Source of the DNA: Nonomuraea sp. PA05
GTDB lineage: Bacteria; Actinomycetota; Actinomycetes; Streptosporangiales; Streptosporangiaceae
DNA length: 64,000 nucleotides
Assembly (NCBI RefSeq): GCF_008086045.1
Contig: NZ_VSEY01000012.1
Coordinates: 62,001 to 126,000 of the forward strand
Direction of reading: 5' to 3'
This document shows, piece after piece, positions 7,301 through 14,942 of this stretch. The position numbers were made by a program, and so were the translations under genes. The notes under the pieces were generated by a model. The model worked only from the letters and a program-made list of their open reading frames with translations, was not told the DNA's origin and did no database searches. The number at the start of each line of letters is the position of its first letter. Within the stretch, counting starts at the first letter, position 1.

Positions 7301-10030
7301 ATGAAGATCATCTCTTTGACGGTGGGCGCGCTCATGGCCGCCTCTCTCCTGGCCCCCGTCCCTGCGGCGGCCACCGCGCCCGTCGATCCTGGCCCGCTGG
7401 GCGGGGAGGTGCTGGCGGCCTACTCCGCCAAGGACCGCACCGACCTGTGGGTGCTGCTGTCCGAGAAGGCCGACACCACGAGCGCGGAGCGGGCCAGGAC
7501 CCGCACCGCGCGCGGCCAGCAGGTCGTGCGTGCCCTGCGGGACACGGCCGACCGCTCGCAGGCCCCGCTGCGCAAGCTGCTGAAGGCCGAGGGCCGCAAG
7601 AGCGAGACCTTCTGGGCGGCCAACGCCGTGTACGTCCGCGACGTCCCCCTGAGCCTGGCCAGGAAGTTAGCGGCGCTGGACGGGGTGAGCGAGGTCCGGA
7701 CGCCCAGGACCTACCCGGTGGCCCTGCCGGTGGAGACCAAGGCCGCCGCCGCGACGGCCGCCGCCGTGGAGTGGGGCGTGGCCAACATCAAGGCCGACCA
7801 GGTGTGGCAGCAGTACGGCGCGCGCGGCGAGGACATCGTGGTGGCCAACGTCGACACCGGCGTGGATTACACCCACCCGGCGCTGATCGGCTCCTACCGG
7901 GGCAACAACGGCGACGGCACCTTCACCCACGACTACAACTTCTACGACGCGGCCGGGAACTGCGACGAGCCCGGCCCGTGCGACGGCCACAACCACGGCT
8001 CGCACACCATGGGCACCATCGCGGGCGACGACGGCCAGGGCAACCAGATCGGCGTCGCGCCCAGGGCCAGGTGGATCGCCGCCAGCGGCTGCCAGGCCGG
8101 CGGCTGCGCCGACCTGGACCTGATGCGGGCCGGCCAGTGGATGCTGGCGCCCACCGACGCGGCCGGGCAGAACCCCGACCCGGCCAAGCGCCCGCACATC
8201 GTCAACAACTCCTGGGGCAGCAGCCTGCCCACCAACGAGCCGATGTTCGAGGAGATCCAGGAGGCCTGGGCGGCGTCCGGCATCTTCGGCGTGTGGTCCA
8301 ACGGCAACGAAGGGCCCGAGTGCCGGACCTCGGGCACCCCGGGCAGCCGTACGCTCAACTACTCCGTGGGCGCCTACGACAGCGCCAACACGATCGCCTC
8401 CTTCTCCAGCCGGGGGGACGGCCAGGACGGGCAGATCAAGCCGAACATCTCGGCTCCCGGCGTGGACGTCCGCTCCGCGGTCAGGGGCGGCGGCTACGCC
8501 ACGATGTCGGGCACCTCGATGGCCGCGCCGCACGCGTCGGGCGCGGTGGCGCTGCTGTGGTCGGCCAACCCGTCGCTGGCCCGCGACATCGAGGCCACCC
8601 GTACGCTGCTGGACCTGACCGCCATCGACACCGCCGACCCGCAGTGCGGCGGCGACGCGGCCGACAACAACGTCTACGGCGAGGGCCGCCTGGACGCGCT
8701 GGCGCTGGTGCGGGCGGGCGCCCAGGGCCTGGGCACGCTCTCGGGCGCCGTCACCGACGCCGCCACCGGCGAGCCGCTCGCGGACGCCACCGTGTCGCTC
8801 AGCGGGCAGCTCAACCGCGAGTCGGCCTCCGGCCGGGACGGCGCGTACACCTTCAAGCTGCTGGCCGGTGAATATCGGCTCAAGGTGAGCGCCTTCGGCT
8901 ACCAGGAGGCCACCGCGACCGTCCAGGTGACCAAGGACGGCTCGGCCGAGCAGGACGTCCCGCTCGCCCCGACCGAGCGCAGGACCCTGTCGGGCACGCT
9001 CACCGACGGCTCAGGCCACGGCTGGCCCCTGGGCGCCAAGGTGACCGCCGACGACGGCAAGGGCCACACCTGGGACGCCGCCGCGGACGCGGTCACCGGC
9101 CGCTGGTCCCTGTCCCTGCTGCCCTCCACCGCCTACACGCTGCGCATCACCCCGGCCGTGCCCGGCTACGACCCGGTCACCAGGCAGGTCAGCCTGGGGG
9201 CGGCGGACCAGACCGTGGACGCCGCCCTGCCCGCCGCCCTCACGTGCGCGGCCCCCGGCTACACGGCGAGCAGGGCGGGCACGCCCGAGCCGTTCACTTC
9301 TGGCAAGCCCACCGGCTGGCAGGTCACCGACGTCGATCCCGGCTTCCCCGGGTTCGCCTTCCAGCCGGGCTGGGTCTTCGACGACCCCGGCGCCCGCGAG
9401 AACAGGACCGGCGGGAGCGGCGCGTTCGCCATCGTCGACTCCGACCACTCCGGCAAGGGGCACGTCCAGGACACCTACCTGACCAGCCCGGTGCTGAGCC
9501 TGGCCGGGCACACCAGCCCGGTGCTGGAGTTCGCGGCCGACCTCAAGCCCGGCGTCAACGCCATCGCCTGGGCCGACCTCAGCCTGGACGGCGGCCGTAC
9601 CTGGACGACGGTGTGGACCCGCAAGGGCTTCCCCGGCGCTCCAGGCCCGGCGGCGCAGGTGGTGCCGATCCCGCAGGCGGCGGGGCAGGCCAAGGCCCAG
9701 GTCCGCTTCCACTACCGGGGCAACCGCTCGGGCTGGTGGGCCGTGGACGACGTCTACGTCGGCGACCGCGCCTGCCGGAAGACCGAGGGCGGCCTGGTGA
9801 CCGGCGTCGTCACCGACGCCGCCACCGGCGAGCCCGTGCGGGGGGCGGCGGTCGCCTCCGGCGGGCGCACGGCCACCACCGACGCCTCCGGCGCCTACTG
9901 GCTGTTCTCCGCGCAGACCGGTGATCGGGAGGTGACCGTCACCAAGAGCGGCTACGCCGTCAGGACCGCCACCGCCGCCGTCACCGCCGACCGGATCAGC
10001 GAGCTCGACGTGAAACTCACCGCGTCCTGA
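7301..10030 (+). CDS. Secreted subtilisin-like serine protease (S8) with carboxypeptidase-regulatory-like repeats
   Basis: 909 residues. Signal peptide about 1-26, an I9-like propeptide (to about 145), then an intact S8 domain: catalytic Asp185 (VANVDTGVDYTHP), His235 (HGSHTMGTIAG), oxyanion Asn near 303 (NNSWG) and Ser406 (MSGTSMAAPHASG). The C-terminal half has three carboxypeptidase-regulatory/CnaB-like beta-sandwich modules, two sharing the phrase VTDAATGEP (about 485 and 835). Between them is a jelly-roll-like region with WADLSLDGGRTW. The protein is exported, self-activating by family precedent, and the only clearly active protease in this operon. Paired Cys residues in the catalytic domain (CDEPGPC, CQAGGC) fit an extracellular enzyme. 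The stop codon lies in a 16-bp tandem repeat. Confidence 0.92.
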   Translation: MKIISLTVGALMAASLLAPVPAAATAPVDPGPLGGEVLAAYSAKDRTDLWVLLSEKADTTSAERARTRTARGQQVVRALRDTADRSQAPLRKLLKAEGRKSETFWAANAVYVRDVPLSLARKLAALDGVSEVRTPRTYPVALPVETKAAAATAAAVEWGVANIKADQVWQQYGARGEDIVVANVDTGVDYTHPALIGSYRGNNGDGTFTHDYNFYDAAGNCDEPGPCDGHNHGSHTMGTIAGDDGQGNQIGVAPRARWIAASGCQAGGCADLDLMRAGQWMLAPTDAAGQNPDPAKRPHIVNNSWGSSLPTNEPMFEEIQEAWAASGIFGVWSNGNEGPECRTSGTPGSRTLNYSVGAYDSANTIASFSSRGDGQDGQIKPNISAPGVDVRSAVRGGGYATMSGTSMAAPHASGAVALLWSANPSLARDIEATRTLLDLTAIDTADPQCGGDAADNNVYGEGRLDALALVRAGAQGLGTLSGAVTDAATGEPLADATVSLSGQLNRESASGRDGAYTFKLLAGEYRLKVSAFGYQEATATVQVTKDGSAEQDVPLAPTERRTLSGTLTDGSGHGWPLGAKVTADDGKGHTWDAAADAVTGRWSLSLLPSTAYTLRITPAVPGYDPVTRQVSLGAADQTVDAALPAALTCAAPGYTASRAGTPEPFTSGKPTGWQVTDVDPGFPGFAFQPGWVFDDPGARENRTGGSGAFAIVDSDHSGKGHVQDTYLTSPVLSLAGHTSPVLEFAADLKPGVNAIAWADLSLDGGRTWTTVWTRKGFPGAPGPAAQVVPIPQAAGQAKAQVRFHYRGNRSGWWAVDDVYVGDRACRKTEGGLVTGVVTDAATGEPVRGAAVASGGRTATTDASGAYWLFSAQTGDREVTVTKSGYAVRTATAAVTADRISELDVKLTAS

Positions 10031-10089
10031 CCGCCCGCACCCCTGACCGCCCGCACCCCTGACCGCCCGCACCCCGACCGCCCGCGCCC
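10028..10089. repeat. 16-bp tandem repeat, ~3.9 copies, starting at the subtilisin stop codon
   Basis: TGACCGCCCGCACCCC is repeated exactly at 10028-10043, 10044-10059 and 10060-10075, followed by a shorter degenerate copy to 10089. The first copy includes the stop codon of the subtilisin gene, so each repeat brings another TGA. It lies between two convergent genes. It could be neutral slippage or affect transcript 3' ends; I see no hairpin. Confidence 0.9.
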
Positions 10090-10147
10090 TTGGCCGCTCC
10101 TTGGCCTTGGTCGCTCGGCTGCCGGGGGTGCGGCGCGTCGGCGGCTC

Positions 10148-13100
10148 TCAACGGCACGGCTCCTGCCGGGCGACGCCGGGGAAGTGGCTCTCCCACTGCC
10201 GGGCCGTCAGGGCCGGGTACGCCCTGACGCAGACGTCCCGGTCCGCGTGCACCGGATCGACGGCCCACAGCCGGGCCGGGTGGTCGGCTCCGCCGCTGAC
10301 CAGCAGGCGGCCGGCGAACAGCAGGCCGATCACAGGCCCTTCACCACCGGTCAGGGCAGCCCAGCGGGCGGGGGCGCGGGGGTCGGAGACGTCCCACAGA
10401 TGCACGGTGGGCTCACCGCCGCCGGTCGCGAGCAGGCGGCCGTCGCCGCTGAAGGCCAGCGAGTCCACGTAGGTGCCGTGGCCGTCCAGGACCGCCGACG
10501 CCGTCGGGCGGCCGGGGCGGGTGACGTCCCACAGCCGGACGGTGGTGTCCTGGCTGCCGGTGGCCAGCGTGCGCCCGTCGGGGCTGAAGACGCCGTGGTA
10601 GACGGCGTTGGCGTGCCCCCGCAGCACCGCCACGGGGACGGGACGGCCCACGTCGGCGAGGTCCCACAGGCGGGCGGTCCTGTCGTAGCCGAAGGAGGCG
10701 AGCAGGCGGCCTCGCGGGGCGAAGGCGATGGAGTTCACGAAGCCGGTGTGTCCGGCGAGCGGCCGGGTCTCGCGCGGGTGGGCGGGGTCGCTGATGTCCC
10801 AGACCCGGATCACGAGGTCGCGGGTGGCGGTGACGGCGAGCACCCGCCGGTCGGCGCTGAACTCGGCGCTGTCCGGTGGTGCCACCCCGGCGCTCATGGT
10901 CGCCAGCAGGGCGGGGGCGGGGCCCTTGAGGCTCCACAGCCGCACCGTTCCACCAGGGCCCGCTGTGACCATGAGCGACCCGTCCGCCGACAGCTTGACC
11001 AGGCCCTCGGTGCGGACCTGCAACCGGCTCACCGGGCGGTGCGGGTCGCCGACGTCCCAGCGCAGCGCGCGGTCGCCGCTGCCGGTGATCACCGTGCGGC
11101 CGTCGGGGGCGCCCCAGACCGGACGCGTGCGCCCGCCGCCGGTCAAGGCGGGGCCCGGCAGGTCCCACAGGCGGAGCAGGTGGTCGTAGGAGGCGGTCGC
11201 CAGGGTGTGGCCGTCCGGGCTGAAGGCGACGTCGGACATCGCCCCGGTGTCGATCGGCGCGCCGGGGCGCGGGGTGAGCGTCTGGAGTGGCCTGCCGTCG
11301 GAGGCGTCCCAGAGGCGGGCGGTGTTGTCGTCGCCCGCGGTGGCGATGGTGGCTCCGTCCGGGGAGAAGACGGCGCCGTAGACGGTCCAGCGGTGGCCGG
11401 GGAGCGTGAAGCGGAGGCGCGGGTGGCTCGGCCGGGCCAGGTCCCACACCCGTGGCGTGCTGTCCTCCCCCGCCGTGACCAGGCGGTCCGGGTCGGGGCC
11501 GAACGCGACCGAGGTGACCCGGCCGGTGTGTCCGGTGAGTGTCGCGATCGGGTCACGCAGCGGGAGAGGTGGTCTCCCGCCCAGGTCCCACAGGCTCACC
11601 GTGCCGTCGTCCCCCGCCCCGGCCACCAGGTGAGCGTTGACGGCCAGGCTGAGCACCGTGCCCTGGTCCCCGCGCAACGTGGTCACCGGCCGCCCCGTGG
11701 CCGCGTCACTCAGCACGATCTCCCCCTTGGCGCCCCCGGAGGCGAGCAGCCGCCCGTCCGGAGTGAACGCCAGCTCGTAGACGGCTCCCCCGGCGGCGGG
11801 CAGGGTCCGCAGGGGGCGGGCGGTGGCCACGTCCCAGATGCGGACCGTCCCGTCGTCGCCGCCGCTGGCGAGCCTCCGCCCGTCGGGCGTGAAGGCGAGC
11901 GCGCCGACCTCGCCGGCATGCCCGGTCAGGACGGCGAGCGGGCGCGGCCGGTGCGGCGTGCCCACGTCCCACAGCCGCACGGTCCCATCCTTGCCCGCGC
12001 TGGCCAGGACCCGCCCGCCGGGCGCGTACTCGACGTCGTGCACGTAGTCGGTGTGGCCGCTGAGCCGCAGGTTGAACGGCGTGCCGAACGCGCTGAGCAG
12101 CCCGCCGCGCGCCTCGGTGGTGGGCGCGAGCGCGTACGCGGCCTGGGCGAGCCGGGCGGCCAGCGCCGGGTCGGCGGCGCGGACGGCGGACGCCTGCTGG
12201 GCGACCTGGCGGGACAGGGCGATGTCGCGCTGCTCGCTCGCGGTCTCGGCCTCGTTGTACGCGGCGACGCCGGTGACGCAGGCCACCACCAGCAGCACCC
12301 CGAGTCCGGCGGCCAGCCGCCGCAGCCGTCGCGCTCCGGCGCGGGCGGCCCGCGCCCGCCGCCGCGCCAGCTCTCTCGACGCGTCGAGGAACTCGGCGGT
12401 GAGCGCGTCGGGCGGATGCGTCGTGACGGTGCTCCACTCCTGGGCGGCGGCCAGGCGGTTGCCCTGGTAGAGCGAGGCGGGGTCGCGGTCCTCGCGGTCC
12501 CAGGCGGCGGCGTCCGCGGCCACCCTGCGGCCGGCCAGCAGCGCGGCCCTGTCCTCCTTCAGCCACGAAACCAGCAGCGGCCAGGCGGTGAGCAGCGCCT
12601 CGTGGCTGATCTCGACGGTCTCCTGGTCGGCGGTGAGCAGCCGCTGGGCGATGAAGCGGTCCAGGACCTCCTCGGCGCCTTTGGGCAGGTGGTGCCTGGC
12701 CACGCGGCGGCGGGCGTCAGCGGTGTCGTCGGCGACGTGCACCAGTTGCAGCAGCAGCCGCCTGGCCAGCGCGCGCTGCGGCTCGGTCAGCCCGGCGCAG
12801 GCGGTGTCCGCGCTGAGCGCGATCGCCCCGGCGATGCCGCCGACCGCATCGTAGTCGGCGATGGTGATCATGGCGCCCTGGCCGTGCCGCCAGGTGGCGT
12901 ACAGGGCGTGGGACAGCAGCGGCAGCGCGCCCGCGGGCGGGGCCGCGTCGCGCGCCCTGAGATCGCGCAGGATCAGGTCGGTCAGCCCCGGTTCGAGGGC
13001 GAGGCCGGCCTTGCGGGCAGGCTCCGCGATGGCCGCTCGCAGCCCCTTCTCGTTCATCGGGCCGAGCGTGAGCTGGCCCGCGGTGGCGGCCACCAGCTCC

Positions 13101-13822
13101 GGGTGGTCGAGCGCCTGGGTGTAGAAATCCGAGCGCAGGCCCAGCACGACGACGCTGCCGCGGGCGAGGGCGTGCACGCCGGCGACGAAGGCGCGCCGCT
13201 CCGCCTCGTCCTGGCACAGCGTGAACAGCTCCTCGAACTGGTCGAGCACGATCAGCGGCCCCGCCAGCTCCTTGAGCGTGTCCATCGGCCTGACTCCGGG
13301 CGTGTGGACCGTTCCCGTCTCCAGGGCGGCGATCAGGCCCGCGCCGATCAGCGAGGACTTCCCCGACCCCGACGGCCCGACCAGCAGTTGCACGCCGCCG
13401 CCGCGCCCGGCCAGCTCCTTCACCGCGCCGATCAGCAGCTCGGTCTGCTCGGCCCGGCCGAAGAACCAGCCGGCGCTGTCGGGCTGGTAGGCGGCCAGAC
13501 CCCGGTACGGCGGCGGCCCCGACCGCGACGCGCCCCGCCGCTGCCTGGCCCGCCGCCAGCCGGCCAGCCACTCCTCGACCCGCTCCTGGTCGTCCTCGCC
13601 GCACGCGTTCAGCACCTTGACCAGCAGCTCGCGGGAGGTGGTGGACGGCAGCCCCCGCCCGGCGAACCAGTCGCCGATCGTGCTGTGCGCGCCCTGCACG
13701 CCGACCTTCGTCGCCACCTGGCGGACGGTCAGGCCGGCGCGCTCACGCAACCGGGTCAGCTCTTCGGCGAAGTCGCGGCGGGTCCTGATCCTGGACGGCT
13801 GCGGCTCATCGGGCTCGGGCAC
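10148..13822 (-). CDS. XRE-HTH / NTPase (STAND-type) / WD40-repeat protein
   Basis: 1224 residues. Residues 10-85 form an XRE-like helix-turn-helix (TVRQVATKVGVQGAHSTIGDWF). An NTPase domain follows with Walker A GPSGSGKSS (149-157) and Walker B PLIVLDQFEEL (about 189-199), as in nSTAND1 ATPases. A single hydrophobic segment at about 504-522 (GLGVLLVVACVTGVAAY) suggests membrane anchoring with the propeller on the far side, or a buried helix. From about 585 to 1215 come some 14 WD40 repeats with classic GH...VRLWD signatures. Actinomycete proteins of this architecture are thought to sense a ligand through the propeller and signal through the NTPase; a defence role has been proposed for related STAND proteins. 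GTACGGA direct repeats lie just upstream. Confidence 0.9.
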   Translation of the reverse strand: MPEPDEPQPSRIRTRRDFAEELTRLRERAGLTVRQVATKVGVQGAHSTIGDWFAGRGLPSTTSRELLVKVLNACGEDDQERVEEWLAGWRRARQRRGASRSGPPPYRGLAAYQPDSAGWFFGRAEQTELLIGAVKELAGRGGGVQLLVGPSGSGKSSLIGAGLIAALETGTVHTPGVRPMDTLKELAGPLIVLDQFEELFTLCQDEAERRAFVAGVHALARGSVVVLGLRSDFYTQALDHPELVAATAGQLTLGPMNEKGLRAAIAEPARKAGLALEPGLTDLILRDLRARDAAPPAGALPLLSHALYATWRHGQGAMITIADYDAVGGIAGAIALSADTACAGLTEPQRALARRLLLQLVHVADDTADARRRVARHHLPKGAEEVLDRFIAQRLLTADQETVEISHEALLTAWPLLVSWLKEDRAALLAGRRVAADAAAWDREDRDPASLYQGNRLAAAQEWSTVTTHPPDALTAEFLDASRELARRRARAARAGARRLRRLAAGLGVLLVVACVTGVAAYNEAETASEQRDIALSRQVAQQASAVRAADPALAARLAQAAYALAPTTEARGGLLSAFGTPFNLRLSGHTDYVHDVEYAPGGRVLASAGKDGTVRLWDVGTPHRPRPLAVLTGHAGEVGALAFTPDGRRLASGGDDGTVRIWDVATARPLRTLPAAGGAVYELAFTPDGRLLASGGAKGEIVLSDAATGRPVTTLRGDQGTVLSLAVNAHLVAGAGDDGTVSLWDLGGRPPLPLRDPIATLTGHTGRVTSVAFGPDPDRLVTAGEDSTPRVWDLARPSHPRLRFTLPGHRWTVYGAVFSPDGATIATAGDDNTARLWDASDGRPLQTLTPRPGAPIDTGAMSDVAFSPDGHTLATASYDHLLRLWDLPGPALTGGGRTRPVWGAPDGRTVITGSGDRALRWDVGDPHRPVSRLQVRTEGLVKLSADGSLMVTAGPGGTVRLWSLKGPAPALLATMSAGVAPPDSAEFSADRRVLAVTATRDLVIRVWDISDPAHPRETRPLAGHTGFVNSIAFAPRGRLLASFGYDRTARLWDLADVGRPVPVAVLRGHANAVYHGVFSPDGRTLATGSQDTTVRLWDVTRPGRPTASAVLDGHGTYVDSLAFSGDGRLLATGGGEPTVHLWDVSDPRAPARWAALTGGEGPVIGLLFAGRLLVSGGADHPARLWAVDPVHADRDVCVRAYPALTARQWESHFPGVARQEPCR

Positions 13823-13863
13823 ATCTGCATGTCGGTGTGAGCAGCCGATTGGTTACACACCGC

Positions 13864-13880
13864 GTACGGACTTGTACGGA
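13864..13880 (-). promoter_or_regulatory. Direct heptamer repeat upstream of the XRE-NTPase-WD40 gene
   Basis: GTACGGA occurs at 13864-13870 and again at 13874-13880, 10 bp apart (one helical turn), starting 42 bases from the minus-strand start at 13822. This geometry suits two protomers of a DNA-binding protein on one face of the helix. The adjacent gene has its own HTH, so autoregulation is possible but unproven. Confidence 0.35.
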
Positions 13881-14002
13881 AATCGTGGCGGCACTCGGCT
13901 GACCAGGGCGATGTGCTGTTCGACGAGCGCCCGCCGCACGCCCCGCCCCGGCCCTTCCACCAGGACCACGTGGGCGACTACGCGTCGGTGGGCATCCCCG
14001 GC

Positions 14003-14782
14003 TCAGTAGTGAATGGCCCCCCGCGCGCCGCCACTGGCGATCACCGCGTCGCCGTTGATGGCGACGCTGAGCGGGCTGGCGAGGAACGCGATGACCGCCG
14101 CGACCTCCTCAGGCCGTACCAGCCGTCCGATGGAGACGGAGGCCGCCATCCGGCTCTCAAACTCCTCCGCGGTGGTCCCGCTCCCGGCCGCCAGCTCGCC
14201 GACGATGTTCAGCATGGTCTCGGTACGGGTGGCGCCGGGGTGCACCACGGTGACGTTGACGCCGCTGGGCCCGAGCTCGTCGGCCAGGTTCTTGGTCATG
14301 GCGGCGACGGCCACGTTGCGGACCGAGCCGGTGATGGAGCCGCTCTGGCGGGCGGCGAGCCCGGCGACGTTGATGACGCGCCCCCAGCCGCGTTCCGCCA
14401 TGGCCGGGGCGAACGCGCGGACGCAGCGGAGGTAGCCGCGCACCTTGACGTTGATCTCGGCTTCCAGGTCGTCGTCGGGGATCGCGCCCCGGTTGGTGGC
14501 GGCGGCGTTGTTGACCAGGATGTCCACCGCGCCGAGTTCGCGGACGACGGCCTGCGCCATGGCGGTGACGGACGCGTCGTCGCCGGTGTCCGCGGTGAGG
14601 CCGATGACCTGGGCGCCGGTCTCCTTGGCCAGGCGGGCCGCCTGGTCCTGGACGTCGCGGGCGTTCCTGGCGACCAGTGCCACGGCGGCGCCCTCGGCGG
14701 CGAGCGCGCGGCCCGCGGCCAGCCCGATGCCGCGGCTGCCACCTGTGACGACGGCGCGCCGCCCGGCGAGCTGCAGATCCAT
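14003..14782 (-). CDS. SDR-family oxidoreductase lacking the usual YxxxK motif
   Basis: 259 residues from the ATG at 14782 (MDLQLAGRR), chosen because the Rossmann glycine motif TGGSRGIG then sits at residues 13-20, as usual; longer in-frame extensions have no support. NNAAA and the DILVN strand are present. At the active-site helix the sequence is SGSITGSVRNVAVAAMTK: the region normally holding Tyr-x-x-x-Lys has neither residue. A branch of SDR proteins with an RN in this helix is common in actinomycetes, so this is likely a divergent subfamily and not a broken gene. Cofactor is probably NAD(P)(H). Substrate unknown. It is divergent from the PAS-GAF-SpoIIE gene. Confidence 0.85.
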   Translation of the reverse strand: MDLQLAGRRAVVTGGSRGIGLAAGRALAAEGAAVALVARNARDVQDQAARLAKETGAQVIGLTADTGDDASVTAMAQAVVRELGAVDILVNNAAATNRGAIPDDDLEAEINVKVRGYLRCVRAFAPAMAERGWGRVINVAGLAARQSGSITGSVRNVAVAAMTKNLADELGPSGVNVTVVHPGATRTETMLNIVGELAAGSGTTAEEFESRMAASVSIGRLVRPEEVAAVIAFLASPLSVAINGDAVIASGGARGAIHY

Positions 14783-14805
14783 GAGTCCCCCTGATGCAGG
14801 TACGT

Positions 14806-14841
14806 GTATGCGGTCCTGAGACGGTATCGAGACCGCGTATC
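14806..14841. promoter_or_regulatory. Imperfect inverted repeat between divergent SDR and SpoIIE-type genes
   Basis: GTATGCGGTC (14806-14815) faces GACCGCGTATC (14831-14841) across 15 bases; the GCGGTC/GACCGC core is perfect. It starts 24 bases upstream of the SDR start codon in the 160-base divergent spacer, a sensible operator position. No regulator can be assigned. Confidence 0.35.
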
Positions 14842-14942
14842 CGTCCCATTCACGATTCGTGGTCGTGCTGCCGCCCGAGCCGTACATGTCGCGACAAAGC
14901 TTCCGCCAAGGCGGGAAATAACCGCAGGTAGGCGGGGCTAGT

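Noticed and set aside
10184..13840. Plus-strand frame of about 1200 codons opposite the WD40 gene
   Set aside because: The minus-strand frame has HTH, Walker motifs and WD40 repeats; this one has none and is compositionally random.
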